Shown in pieces: positions 47,862 through 59,150 of a stretch of DNA of 64,000 nt. The position numbers and the translations under genes were made by a program. This stretch comes from Poa pratensis. Its lineage: Eukaryota; Streptophyta; Magnoliopsida; Poales; Poaceae. The stretch lies in the NCBI GenBank assembly GCA_947311845.1, contig CAMZMU010000034.1:87294529-87358528 (forward strand). The letters are read 5' to 3'. Positions within the stretch are counted from its first letter, which is position 1, and each line of letters opens with the position of its first letter. The notes under the pieces were generated by a model. That model did not search any database, was not told the origin of the DNA, and saw only the letters and a list, made by a program, of their open reading frames with translations.

Positions 47862-49311
47862 AACCTAGAAAGCTATGGAGATAACGATGGGAGAGGGGAG
47901 ATCACTCCGGAGCCTCCCTAACCGCCAATTAGAGTGAACGAATCCTGCCGATCGTCCTCTCCAGCGCTTCTCGATCTCGTCTCCTAGCCACTGGATTCCA
48001 CACTTGCAAGTACATGGATAGTTTGTATAGCCCGTCAGCCGGCTGTGCACGGAAAATGCCCTCAATCGTGAACTTGTTCCTAGTGGTCCAAAGGGTCCAG
48101 CAGAGAGACACACAACAAATCTAGAGTATCCGTTTGGTTTGACCCATGTAGGTATTAAGAATTATGTATAAGTCCATGATGCACGAGGCCTTCCACGAGC
48201 ATTGGAGCAGTTCTCTAACTGCACTTCACATGAACTTGGCTAGAGTACGCGTGAAGAAGATGTGCTTTGTGTTTTCGAACTCCCCACATAAGGCACACGT
48301 GCCCGAGGAAGGGCCATGGCTTTGCGCAATGTTATCGCTAGACGGGATTCATTTCCTAATAAGCTGCAACAGGAATGTATTTTTAGATCAATAGCAATCT
48401 TCCAAATATCACTGAAGTGCTTTCTATGTGTGCCTTTGGCAAATCTTGCGCTACAGTGAACGGACCGAGAACCTCCCCAAAGGTTCAAGCGCCCACACTA
48501 TCCGATCCAGTTCCGGTGAAAGGTTGAAACCCGCTATTTCTCTCATAATGTTTTCGTGATCGCTGCGCTCCACATTACCCAGAGCATGTCTAAAGGGGAT
48601 TCACCACTCTTCCTGGCGAAGGGCACGTGCAATGGATATCTCGGGTTCTAAGGTAATGGCAAAAAGCGTCGGAAACATTTCTTCAAGCGTGCCCGCTCCC
48701 ACCCACCACTCTAATCAGAGCCCAGTGGAGCATCCATTGCACACCAAATGTTTAGCCCCCAAACTAAACACTAGTTTAGTATGTTTAATCGACTCCCGAA
48801 ATTGGGAGTCGTGGCTATGGGAGTCTACCAACATATCTTTGGTCTTCAAGTATTTGTTTCGGAGAATATCACCCCACAAGCCCTCTTCTCCGGCATAAAG
48901 CTTCCATGTCCACTTAGCCATTAGGCATATGTTCATTAGCTTTGTGTCAATAATGCTGAGGACTCCCAGGTCCTTAGGCTTGCAAACTGCTGACCAACAA
49001 ACCCAATGGTAGTCTGGTACTTGCGCTTTGCACTGTTGGCCTCTCAAAAGAACCTGGAGCGATATTTGTCCATGGTTCGATGGACCCCATCTCCCAGCAA
49101 GCACAACTCATAGCGTGTACTGGGAGATTCGAGAGGCATGCGTTGGAAAGGGTGAGCCATGCAGCGGAGGACATGAACTTACCCATCCAAGGGTCAGCTC
49201 TGTTTGCCACTTTCAGCGTAGCGGGTCCCCAGTTCCGAGCTGTCAAAGCCATGTCGCTAATCGGCAGGCCGAGATGAGTGAAAGGGAAGTAGCCATGCTT
49301 ACAATTTACTA
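47862..49311 (-). mobile_element. LINE fragment, decayed
   Basis: On the minus strand, LINE-type text appears across several frames. The order is MALTARNWGPATLKVANRAD then WVCWSAVCKPKDLGVLSIID then MNICLMAKWTWKLYAGEEGL, and lastly MSLCWTLWTTRNKFTIEGIF. This is the part after the reverse transcriptase core plus the zinc-finger-like tail. The 5' end is cut by the MITE at 49312. No poly(A) tail is clear; 47480-47860 downstream is unassigned. Confidence 0.82.
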
Positions 49312-49418
49312 CTCCCTCCGTTCAGTTTTATAAGGCACTCCCTTTCACTCATTTTATTATGTATGTGACCAAAATTGAAATGGTAGGTAGAGTACCTTAT
49401 AAAAAGTGAACGAGGGAG
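49312..49418. mobile_element. Short Stowaway MITE
   Basis: The ends are CTCCCTCCGTTCAGTTTTAT and the near-complement AAAAAGTGAACGAGGGAG. TA flanks at 49310-49311 and 49419-49420. Length is 107 bp. Confidence 0.88.
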
Positions 49419-49435
49419 TAGCATATTGACTAGAG

Positions 49436-49528
49436 AGAAATCCTTCCTTGGCCCTTGCTTAAAGTCTTGTTTCCTATTTGGCCCTAAAAAATAAAATCTT
49501 CCCAATTTGACACCTTAATTTCATTTCC
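49436..49528 (-). repeat. Inverted copy of the Helitron target sequence at 57630-57716
   Basis: The complement of this stretch matches 57630-57716 at roughly nine positions in ten. Shared words include TTAAGGTGTCAAATT, TTTTTAGGGCCAAATAGG and AAGCAAGGGCCAAGGAAGGA. On this copy the sequence continues uninterrupted past the point where the other copy meets a Helitron end. Confidence 0.8.
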
Positions 49529-49618
49529 TTCCTAACATGGCCCTTTCACCCAACGCGAGGATTATGTGTTCGGGGAGATGGAGCTTGTGAACAGACAACT
49601 CGAGTGTAAGTTCGAGTC

Positions 49619-50185
49619 TTGCTCTGTTTACAAGCTTTTTGCGTAGCTTTTGCCTTTTTTGATCTGACTGGTGTGCCCGTGTTTGTAGGCTTTGTCGACA
49701 GCTTCCAGGCTGAAAAGATTCGCGTGGAAGGGCGTCTGGATAGCGTGGTTGACGACCCTACGACTGGGCGTCAACACTTTTGGCTTGATAGGTACCATGT
49801 CCGCATACTCGCCACCCTGAAGGATCGCGTCTGGCGAAGTGCTGAACTGCTGGAGTTATGCCGGGCAGCGTTTATTCGCCTGAACGAGACTCTTTTTCCT
49901 TCGGGGCCACAACCACAAGGGATTCGTGCTGTGTTGAACATCTTTCGCCAAACAAATCCCATTCGAGAGTTGCTGTCTCAGAAACTTGTGATTGGAGCCA
50001 ACGCTGCAATGGCGTATATGCGTAGTCGAAAACCAAGATTGGTGTTGCGGACACCTGCAGCCGGAGAAGTTCTTGAACAAAAAGACCTGGGTGACACAAT
50101 CCAAGCTGCGGAGACACTTATCGAGTGCACTCGCGAACAGCTTTGCGGTCCCGAGCTGCCCGTAAAGGACGAGGCTGAGGATTAG
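49619..50185 (+). CDS. ORF antisense to the gypsy element, unknown function
   Basis: The open frame lies on the plus strand while the element runs on the minus strand. It encodes text such as VEGRLDSVVDDPTTGRQHFW, AELLELCRAAFIRLNETLF and GIRAVLNIFRQTNPIRELL, and ends acidic (KDEAED). A splice acceptor (GTGTTTGTAG) before about 49690 suggests the preserved part is an internal or last exon. Some plant gypsy families (for example Grande and RIRE2 types) are known to carry such antisense ORFs near their 3' end. I cannot assign a function. The start is uncertain because the 5' side is truncated. Confidence 0.55.
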   Translation: MLCLQAFCVAFAFFDLTGVPVFVGFVDSFQAEKIRVEGRLDSVVDDPTTGRQHFWLDRYHVRILATLKDRVWRSAELLELCRAAFIRLNETLFPSGPQPQGIRAVLNIFRQTNPIRELLSQKLVIGANAAMAYMRSRKPRLVLRTPAAGEVLEQKDLGDTIQAAETLIECTREQLCGPELPVKDEAED

Positions 50186-50399
50186 AATAGTTTGCGAGTG
50201 CAATTTTTGTATAGGGAGCAGCCCCGAGTGTAATTTTTGACTCGTTGTATATTGTACAGTTTGTATACTTTGATTTTTTGCCGAGCCCCCGAGTCAGTCG
50301 AGCGGGGTTTGTGAAATGTGTGTTGGTTGTGAACCAATGACTATGCAGCCCCCGAGTATCATGTACATCTGCCCGTGGGGCTGTGGATATTGATCATCT

Positions 50400-53109
50400 T
50401 CCGCCCGTAGTACGGGTTGTATGGCACCTGCGAGGTTTGCGCCTGGAGCAGGCTGTGGAGGTGGTGGTGGGTGGCGGCTGTGGCGCCATGAGAGCGGGCA
50501 CAGCGTTCGGCTGTGGTACGGGTGCAGGCGTGGGCTGAGCAGGTGCTGGGCCATTCCTCTTGAGTCGTATCACGTAGTCAGTCGCCATTTGGTCGAATTC
50601 CCTGCAGTTCCTTAGGGTGTGATTGGAGCGTAGTTTTCCGTCGTCCCCCTTGAAGAGGTGGAATCTGCACCAGTCGTCCATCTTTTCCTCGAATGACCGC
50701 TCGGGTTTTGCGTCGCTACGTTTGCGCCATTCTTGCCTTTTGTAGCTGTCGCTCCGCTGCTCGCGATCTCGACTGTCCCGTCGATCATCCGAGCGTCGAT
50801 TGCTTCTATCTTGGTCCTCCCTTGGCTGTGTGTATCCAGCCGCCATGAACTCGGGTCTGTTATCGTCGTAAGGACGTTTGGACGTTTACGCCTGCGATCT
50901 TCTCTGTATGAATCTCTGCGGCTTCGACTGCCGCTTTCGTAGTTGTCGCGTGTTGGGGAAGCACGGGATCTGCGTACAGAATCCTCTCCATCTGCCCACT
51001 CAGTCGCAACTTTGATGAGGTCAGCCAGGGAGGTTGGCTTTTCACGACCAAGTGCCTCTTTGAAGTCCTTCCTGGCGAGACCTTGTATGAAGGCATCCAT
51101 GGCCCTGTCTTCTGACACTTTGCCAACCGAATTGCGTATTTCGGTCCACCGCCGTATGTATGATCTCAACGACTCGTCTGATCGTTGAGTACATGTCCTT
51201 AATTCCTCGAATGTCTTCGGGCGCTACACAGAGGCTCGAAGTTTTTGATGAAGTCTCTGCGGAAATCATCCCACGAGTCATATGATGATGGAGGGAGCGA
51301 TTTGAGCCAGTCGCGGGCAGTTCCTTCGAGCATAAGTCGTATGTACTGCATCGCCGTGGTGTTCGTGCCACGCTGGCATGCCACGGCGAGTCTGTAATCT
51401 TCTAGCCACCCAGAAGGTTCTTGGCGACCGTTGTACTTGGGTTGTTCGCCTGTCAACTTGAACCGTTTGGGCATCCGCGTCTCACGGATGCGTCGAGTGA
51501 AGCACAATGCTCCGCATGGCTCTGGTTCGCGATCAGAGTATGAATCGCTGCTATAGGATCTTCGAGATCTGCTTCTGCTGGACCTGTGCCGGCGCGTGCT
51601 TCTCCTTCCTTCATCCGAGTGGTGGCTGCGACCACTGCGATGATGTGCTGCGTGTCGTGAGTCGACTATGTCGCGATCGCGATCCTTGCTGGAGTTTTGT
51701 CTTCTGGCTGCATAGCCTGTGCCGCTAGAGCTAGCGATTTGAGTTGTTGGCGATGCAGGGCTGCGTTAGGGTCATTCGCCGGAGGTTGTATTGCCTTGAG
51801 GTAAGCACCTACGGAGAATAATGCACCCGCAGCAGTTTTGGGCACTGGGATTCCGTTAGCGTCCTCTGTCATGAACGACAGGTTACGGGTGATTGCTACC
51901 CTTTCATGTTCTGGAAGGCTTGCCAACCGCGACCTAGGTCGAGGGGTTGGTTGCTGTGTGGACCCGAGGGATTGCTCCCTTCGTCGGGCACTCGAGAGGC
52001 TGGCTTGCCTTTTGCGCTCCTCGAGCGTCGCTCGGTAGTTTTGCAGTCGAATTGACTCCTGCCAGTTGAAGTACTGGAAGGTCAACATCTCCTCTGGGGT
52101 GGAGTTTGGTGGCATCATAGTGCACTCCTTTATGACTTTATCTGCTTTTGCTGCCATCTCCTCCGTGATTGTCAAGGTTGTGACCCCATCCGGCATGGTT
52201 ACCGTGCATGGGAATTGTGCAGGCCTGCGAGCGGCAGCGTCTGCGGATGATTCTGCGGTGAAGGCCACGTAGACCTGATGGGGCGTGACCCGAGGACAGG
52301 TGTATGTGCTGTCGATTCCAGTCATGGACTCGACGTCGCCGTCGAGGCTCATGTCAGAGCCAGTGTGTTCATCGAGTAGATCTTCGAGGCGAATCTCGTT
52401 GTCGATGTGCTCATCACCTATGCTCATCTCGGTGTTGGCGAAGCCATTACGGATTTCTGAGTCGAGGTTGGTGTTGGTGAAGATCTCCGAGTCGACGTTG
52501 TTGTCGTTATGAATCGCGGGCTCGTAGAAGTCATCGAGGGAGATCCCGCAGTCGAAACTCTCGTCGAGTGGTAGGTTGAAGTCGATGTTGCTTGTGTTGT
52601 ATGCTGATTCTGCTTCCTCGCCTTGGAGTTCCGTCATCATGAACCTGTCGAGCTCGCCGGTCGACATGGTTGTTGCGGGCGAGCAGGCTTCAGGAATCGA
52701 CGATGGGGCGAGCGCAGTCGACGGAGCCTCGAGTGCACCCAGCGCCAGTTGTTGCGGATCTGTCGAGTCCTGCGTGCCAAGATTGTTTACGAAAAAATTG
52801 AATGCTCCAACAGTCAAGCTCAAACCTGATTCAAGGCCGGAAAACGCCTCCTGAAGCTCTGGCGAGTGCGGATTGAAATTCATTGGAAGAGCAGATGCGC
52901 TTTTTGCAGGTGAAGCGGGCAGGCTGCCGCTTTTCGAGTGGATCGGCGAGTCGCCGTGTGTCGCCTGGATCGGCGAGTTGCTGTTTGCTGACATGGCCGG
53001 CGAGTTGCCGTTTGCAGATGAGATCGGCGAGTTGCCGTTTGCTGGTGTGATCGGCGATTTGCCGTTTGCTGTTGGGACCGGCGAAACTTCGAGTCCAGCG
53101 CTATTCTTT
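50400..53109 (-). pseudogene. Decayed gypsy gag
   Basis: The N-terminal part (53109-51666) is long and open. It contains repeated ANGNSPI-type units, acidic stretches and ERKRQASLSSARRREQS. The gag domain proper follows in other frames: YNGRQEPSGWLEDYRLAVAC, EGTARDWLKSLPPSSYDSW and DDFRRDFIKNF, then RSYIRRWTEIRNSVG and DAFIQGLARKDFKEAL. A charged arginine-rich tail comes after. At least three frame changes (near 51660, 51190 and 50850) make it non-functional. The apparent ATG at 53156 lies within the LTR end, so it is not the true start. Confidence 0.8.
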
Positions 53110-53125
53110 CCCACAGACGGCGCCA
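53110..53125 (-). other. Primer-binding site of the gypsy element
   Basis: TGGCGCCGTCTGTGGG on the minus strand lies two bases after the LTR end CGTCA. This is the standard plant gypsy primer site, where a host tRNA 3' end pairs to start reverse transcription. Confidence 0.88.
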
Positions 53126-53127
53126 CT

Positions 53128-53616
53128 TGACGAGGGGTAGACTCATCAAGACCCATGGTTAAGGTCCCTAGGTTATGAATATGGGGGAGAGAACGTGGTA
53201 GAGCTGGAAGTATCGTCGGCTGACAAGCAGGGCAAAGATTTTACCCAGGTTCAGGGCCCTCGTGTGGAGGTAACACCCCTACGTCCTGCCTGTCTGTTAT
53301 TGATTTGTGAATATGATGGTTACAAGGATCCCGGCGAGATGTCGATCTCGCTAGGGTTTGTGGCTCTGGTGGTTCGTTGTCTGGTTCGATGGCCCTCCCA
53401 GTCCTTAAATAATAGGCTGGGTCTCGGGTGTTCGTAACCGACTCGATTTACAAGTAAGGAAACTCTAAACCGACTATTGCTTCGCCAAACTTGGAGGATA
53501 CTCCATCTTCGTGGGCCTCCCTTCATGGGCTTCATGTAGGCTCTGATAGTTGGGCCTAGTCGATACGTGCACCAGGTACCCTCATGGTAGGGTACCCGAT
53601 AGGCATTCCCATGTCA
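53128..53616 (-). repeat. Solo 5' LTR of the gypsy element (489 bp)
   Basis: On the minus strand it begins TGACATGGGAATGCC and ends CCCCTCGTCA, with TGAC/GTCA inverted ends. It is immediately followed by the primer-binding site. The start is inferred from the TG and the pairing with the end; no second LTR is available for comparison. Confidence 0.75.
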
Positions 53617-54515
53617 GGATGTAAAAAGACTCTTTTACCTCTGAAAAATTATGTGACAAAACAACTCTCTAATTTCAGTGACAAATAAGAAATGTACCAG
53701 TCAGCTCAAAAAATGCTGAAAGTAGCAAACTACATGGATCCATTTTATATTAAGAAAAGTAGCGAACCTTTGTCGCTGGCTTTTGCCCTTGATAGATTAA
53801 GTGGCAAAAAAAATACACGTCTTGCAATCAATCGATTTCTTGCGTGTTTTAGTACTAGTACTCCACTATCGATCAGACAAGCTGTGCGTATTGGACGGGC
53901 TAGCGCGCGACGCGGACGCGCTCCAGGATGATGGACGGCGGATTCCTCGACCTTCTGCTGATCTGACCGAGCTGTACAGGTGCGACGGCGTGGCCCTGCT
54001 ATGCTTTGTGGTCGTGCCGTGGAGGAGGCGGCGGCAAGCGGCGCGGTCGGCGCCAGACGAGAGGGCGGCCGGACCCCGTGCCCCTCCATGCCGGGAATCT
54101 GCTGTAGAGGGAAGCCGGAGCACCTCGCCCTCCTTGCTCGTGCTGCCGCCGGCAAGATTTAGGGAGGAGGGGACGAGAGGGTGTGGGAGGAGAGAGGGCT
54201 GGAGGTGTGGGAGGAGAGCGCCCTCCTTGCTCGTGCCCATCTGACGGAAGTCACAGGCGCCCTCGCGGACGAGCCGACGGCAGCGCCATCTGCGGCGGGC
54301 GGACGAGCACGGCGGCGCCTCCATGAACTACGCTCTCAGCGCCGACATGATTCAGTTCGAGGCTTTGTCTCGTGAAACCAGCATGAGGCGTTGACTCGTT
54401 CCCAGGCCCGTTCGACCGCTCACATTCAGGAAGGGTATTTTGGTCCAACAAGAAGAAAACCGACGGCAAAACATAACGCCACAAACGGAAGTGTCATATT
54501 GGGAAGAAAATGAAA
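53617..54515. other. Spacer, partly GC-rich
   Basis: Several overlapping open frames at 53740-54375 exist on both strands, with no recognisable protein. The last 30 bp (GTCATATTGGGAAGAAAATG) resemble the flank of the repeat at 49528. Confidence 0.4.
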
Positions 54516-54802
54516 TCCTTAAGAAAACTAAGCTCCCAGGGATTGGTGAGCTCTCATTGATCCACCGGTTTACATGCTAGTGGTTCGTTCGATTAAAGAG
54601 TGGATCCATCTTAACCATTCATTCAGTCGGTTTAGTCATAGTCGGTTCTCTGGCACCGCCCCAACTTTCGCCTCCTTTGCCCACGCGGTCGTCTCCTCCT
54701 CGCTGACACGCGTGTCCATCTCCATCTAGGTAACCAATGCGATGCGAGTTGTGCACTTGTGCAGCGATGAGAGATGGGGTTTGAGAGCTTGCAGCCGGAG
54801 AG

Positions 54803-56470
54803 ATGCTGCCGGCTGTGGCTGCGGTCAGGGAGGCCGCTGCGTTGGCGGCGAGCAAGCGGATGGCATCGTGGAGCTGGGTTCCGTTAGATGATGCGGCAGG
54901 GGAAAAGCGGCTCCTCGAGCTGGACGCCGACAAGTATGCCAACCGGAGCTGCGAAATCCACCCAATCCCCGCCACCGAATCCGACGTGCCCCGACCCCGC
55001 CTTCGGACTCACCCAGGCGTCTCGATGCCGGCCACGACGATCCCCGCGCCACTCCAGGTACGGTCCGCTTCCCCTTCGAGCTCCCTCAAATTCTACTCGG
55101 AATCGCCGACCAGTTCCCGCGACTTCTGATGCGGGTTTGCGCTTGCGAGTTCCTGTGGTGTAGGAGGAGGTGCGCGTGCAGGATTCTGGGGGTCTGCTGC
55201 TAGCTGGATTCTTCTCGCCTGACGCTGGAAGGGGCTGCTGGTTTCAGTTCGGTGTGAGACGAGTAGATTTCAACCTAGGATGATGTTCGTGGCGGCCGCG
55301 ATTTGAGCCCCACGCCTCCGCCCTTAGCTCGTGTACTACTAGAGATTTTAGCGTAGCCTAGAGGTGTTGCTGTCAGCGGAAGCACACGCCTAGGTGAGTA
55401 CAGTATGCCTCGTGTGGTCTTGCTTTTCCGTGAGTTTTGGCCGATTGAATTGAATCAAGGAGCAGGGCAACTCCTGGAAATTACTACGGTTCTCTGTTTT
55501 TAAGAGCTGTTTCAGGATCGCATGCTGATTTAGGCTCAGAGTGATGCTGGGTTTAGAATCAGTTTTGGTAGACCTATTTACTGAGCTTCCTATTACTTTG
55601 TGGTTCGTTTTGACGATTTAATGTGTATCAAGGAAGTTGATACATCTGCCAATTATTTTATCTGAAAACAGAGTGAAATTTATGGTTCACTTGTGATAAT
55701 CTCTCGGACTCTTATGTTTGTTTCAGGGAAACTTTCATTGGTGGGTCGATCAGCATATAATGGCGATTGTTACTTCTGAAGAGATGACCTTCTTCAATCT
55801 TCACTGCTTATTTTTCTCCTGTAGATTATTTTTCATGGGAAGGAGTTTTTAGTTATTCCTTCTCATAATATGGATTACCAATCACTTAACGAATTCTGTG
55901 GGGGATTGAGGAGCGTATACACAATTTTACTCTCTCTGTGATTTAAATGATTTGTTGTGTATAATCTTCAAATACTCAACAGGAGACTGGGGAATTATGG
56001 TACCTGCAATAAATATTGTTTAGAAAATTTAAATCGGTTTAATATCCTGCACCTCTATAATTGTTGGTGATACACTCGCATTTTCTGTTTTCTGCGTTGT
56101 TCAAGTTTTGCTCAGAGATCCTTCAAATGAGAAGGTAATTCATGTAGCAGAGGAACTCAGCTGTATGTGCCACTAAGCTGCTTGTGATTGTGTATTTCCC
56201 GGGCTTAAGAAAGAAACACCAGAGGAACATCTTAAATGGATAATTAGCTAACAGCTTAACAAACAAAGTATGGTTTTTTTTTGTTCTTATATACATTAGT
56301 AATTTTGCGCAATGATAATCATGTATCTTCATATCTACTTTAAGCTTTTGTTTTTCTATACAATTCAGAATGATACTGCTGCTGAGACTGCAAAGAAACG
56401 AGAACTGGAACGGCAAAGGCAGGAAAAACTTGCAGAAGTAGGTCGATACAGGCGCCATAGCAGGAGATGA
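54803..56470 (+). CDS. Two-exon ORF inside the Helitron, unknown product
   Basis: Exons 54803-55057 and 56369-56470 join in phase with GT and AG borders to give 118 aa. The first encodes VREAAALAASKRMASWSWVP, then EKRLLELDADKYANRSCEIH. The second is charged and helical: ETAKKRELERQRQEKLAEVG, ending RRHSRR. I do not recognise the protein. The open frame, sound splice sites and Helitron context suggest a captured, possibly expressed, host gene piece. It could instead be a small host gene in its own place if the Helitron call is wrong. Confidence 0.5.
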
Positions 56471-57374
56471 AGTCTTGGCCATTCTCCACCAAAGTACTTG
56501 AGTCAATCCTTGTCACATATGATGTTAAGTTTGTGGGTTAGTTCAGGACAGTAATATAAGTTTGCTGCATTTTCTACACAATGCAAGCGGTTGCATCGTT
56601 AATAATTGTACCGAAAAAGAATTTTAATCTTTAAGATTATTACTATGAACCAAATATCTATTCAAGTTCACCCTCTCGCGTTATGCATGTTCACGAAGAT
56701 TTTAGGATGTTACCATCTGAAGAGTGGTCACATTGCAGGTAAGAAGCAAAACAAGACACTGAAAGTATCCCAGCCAGCCGCTTGATTCTCTTCGGTACTT
56801 TGTGCTTCAGTTTTACTCCTGTTTACTTTGTGATTTTCTGGTGCGGTTAGCACTTAACATTCATGTACCGATCAGGGAGCCCTGGATCCCAACATTGCTG
56901 AAAATGTGTAGAACTACTTTATTTTTGCAATTATCGTATTATGAGCGAAGGAAGGCCATATTATCGTCCATGAGGTGGGTGATTCACTTGGTTGATTTTT
57001 TATTACGTGGAGGTAATGTTGTAATCCTATACTACCAGTTGCAATAGTGCATTTGGCTCGAAGCGAAACATTTTTCCTGAACGGTATTGTGCACATGTCG
57101 TTAATTACTCCACGTCTGTCTGCACGTGAGGGTTAAACGGCATCTTGTATTTTTTGTAGCAAGCACAAACCTGATACCTAATTCACTCTTCAAGAATCAA
57201 CACTCCAATCTATCCTTCATTTCAAAGCAAACTGCTCTACAAACAAGTAAGTGACCACACTATGGTGTCCTTTTTAAATAGAAGAAGGCGTTTTAATAGA
57301 TTTGCATGAAAATGACAATTTTATATGGTATTAAAAATATTTTCAAAGTATATTCTTTAAGCTCGTGTTTGCAG

Positions 57375-57470
57375 CCTGCTGAATGCTTGCCCATCTTACC
57401 CATATATGAGGCTTCTGAGGTTGACATAGAGGCATATGCGGAGAGGCACGACATCAGGCGATTCCTTTAA
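57375..57470 (+). pseudogene. Captured terminal exon, unknown gene
   Basis: After GTTTGCAG there is an open 31-codon exon to TAA. It includes PAECLPILPIYEASEVDIEA then RHDIRRFL. It reads like the last exon of a conserved gene, but I cannot name it. It lies 160 bp before the Helitron 3' end. Confidence 0.5.
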
Positions 57471-57629
57471 AATATGATGTAAATCATTTCTTTTCTAAGG
57501 ACATGCAGCTTTAAAAGAGTTTACAGGTTTAGTCCACAACATGGCAGCAGCTCAACAAAAGTGAATAAACAAATCCGTTTAACGCAAATAGTCAAAGCGG
57601 GCGCAGCGAAGCGCGCCCTCTCCTTCTAG

Positions 57630-57716
57630 TTAAGGTGTCAAATTAGGAAAATTTTAATTTTTAGGGCCAAATAGGGAACAAGATTTTAAGCAAGGGCCAA
57701 GGAAGGAATTCTCTCT
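57630..57716 (+). repeat. Helitron target flank, inverted relative to 49436-49528
   Basis: The sequence begins TTAAGGTGTCAAATTAGG directly after the Helitron CTAG. It stays similar to the complement of the other copy until about TCTCTCTA. Confidence 0.8.
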
Positions 57717-57849
57717 ATTGACTATCCTTTGTTGTTCCTGACCGGTCTCGTTTGGATGTATGAATTGAGGTGTGGTATTAGGTATTGACATTTGTCCAGG
57801 TCGACTATCACGGTTTGGTTGGTCTTGGGTAATCACTAAAAAAAGAGAA

Positions 57850-58279
57850 ACCTTTGCAAATGTCTAACTCGTTCGTTCCCATCGCGCCAAGTGTTGTGTT
57901 TACCCTTCTCGTGCACTCCGTGCTTGCCAAGTGTCGACTTCTCCTTCGACGCGGTTCCCGCGGGTGTCTGCAGAATGAGAGAGTTTTTGTGGGATTTCTT
58001 CTTCCAAGCCGAGCGGGGCGAGGGAGGCTTAACGTGCATTTATTTTTGAAGATTCAAATTTTAGAAACGAAGACATCAGGAGATGATGCTGTCCTTTTCG
58101 ACATGTTCTATCAAGCATATTTATCGTGGTGCAAGTGTAGCTGCCCACTCTTTAGCTCGTTGTGTGAGAATTCTCCTAGGTGTGTGTCACGTGGGGTGAC
58201 TCCGGGTTCTATCCGTGAGATTATTTGTAATGACATTATGGTTATGTGATCAATAAAACCAATGTTTCCTTCAAAAAAA
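57850..58279 (+). mobile_element. LINE 3' end
   Basis: Degenerate RNase H-like text (SRGVTPGSIREIICND) is followed by GATCAATAAAACCAATGTTT, CCTTC and an A-run at 58271-58279. This matches how grass LINEs end. The 5' limit is approximate and no target duplication was found. Confidence 0.65.
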
Positions 58280-58439
58280 AGTGCTGGCACGCGCCCCGAA
58301 GCAAGAAACCAGAAACAGAAGAAAAGTGGAAGTCGAACACATTGCGTTAGCTCCACGCGCCCCGAAGGCACAAAAACGCCCCGGCCCAATTCGGAGGTCT
58401 ACCGCTCGATCGACATTGCTGAGATATTCGGGATCCACC

Positions 58440-59150
58440 CAAACCCTCCGGCGGCGCGGCGGCGCAGAGCAGGTACCACCTCCGCCCATCCCGCCCTTCT
58501 CCTCCACCTAGCACGGCGCCTCTCTTCCCTTTACCCTCCGCTGTGCTCCCTCCCCGTTTTCCCCTCCCGGCGGCTCTCCAGCAGCCCCTCATCTCTCTCT
58601 CGTCACTGCAGATAGGAGACCGGCTGCACCGAGCTCTGGCGGGCCACCCCGAGCTCCGGCGTCTGGCGCAGGTAAACTGCAGACCGCCGCCCTCCCCTCT
58701 TCGTTGAACTCCGCGCGTCCGGCCTTCTCCCCTATAACCTCCCCTGTCCAGCCTCTGGCGCACCTCCTCTCTAATTTTGCCTGACCTCTCCTCCCTCTCC
58801 TTTGTGTAGTATGTGCGGGCGAGATTACCAAGACTACCGGCGACCTCCACCCCGATCTAGCAGTTCCCTGCCAACACTAGGTAAATGTTCCTACGAATGT
58901 GCTTTTAACTGATTTTGTTACGTGTGAACTTTGACATGCTGTTTTTGCTATGTGTGAATGCACTTTGGAAACCTAATTCGTTGTGACGTTGCTATGGAAT
59001 TGCTTGTAATGCACATGTCAAAATTGCTTGTGAGAGTGATATGGAATTGTTTGTGGAAGTGCTATGAGAATGATTGCTATGTAATGCTCTGCAAAATTGT
59101 TCATAGTTGAGATGTTTGATGCCATGCTAATAAAATTTATTTGCATGATC
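58440..59150 (+). promoter_or_regulatory. Probable promoter and 5' untranslated region of RAE1
   Basis: This block is GC-rich and pyrimidine-rich (CTCCCTCCCC, TCTCTCTCGTCACTGCAG). Candidate splice donors follow at CAGAGCAGGTACC and CGCAGGTAAACTG. A 5' leader exon with introns running to the acceptor near 60435 is plausible, because RAE1 coding starts only at 60454. Confidence 0.45.

Larger units (their letters stand above)
49560..53616 (-). mobile_element. Truncated gypsy LTR retrotransposon without pol
   Basis: On the minus strand the order is one LTR (53616-53128), primer-binding site, gag remains, then a 0.7-kb section carrying an ORF on the opposite strand. Protease, reverse transcriptase and integrase are not seen, and neither is a second LTR. 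The left limit near 49560 is approximate. Confidence 0.78.
54516..57629 (+). mobile_element. Second Helitron, carrying gene exons
   Basis: The 3' end has a GGGCGC/GCGCCC hairpin (57599-57618), seven bases, then CTAG at 57626-57629 and T. The 5' end begins TCCTTAAGAAAAC after A at 54515. The flanks join to sequence similar to the complement of 49436-49555 (ATGAAA then TTAAGG). That gives an approximate empty site and fixes both ends. The 3.1-kb body holds exon-like pieces but no Rep/helicase. Confidence 0.75.

Noticed and set aside
53110..53156. Start of gag at the ATG at 53156
   Set aside because: This ATG lies in the LTR, upstream of the primer-binding site, so the translated start crosses non-coding sequence.
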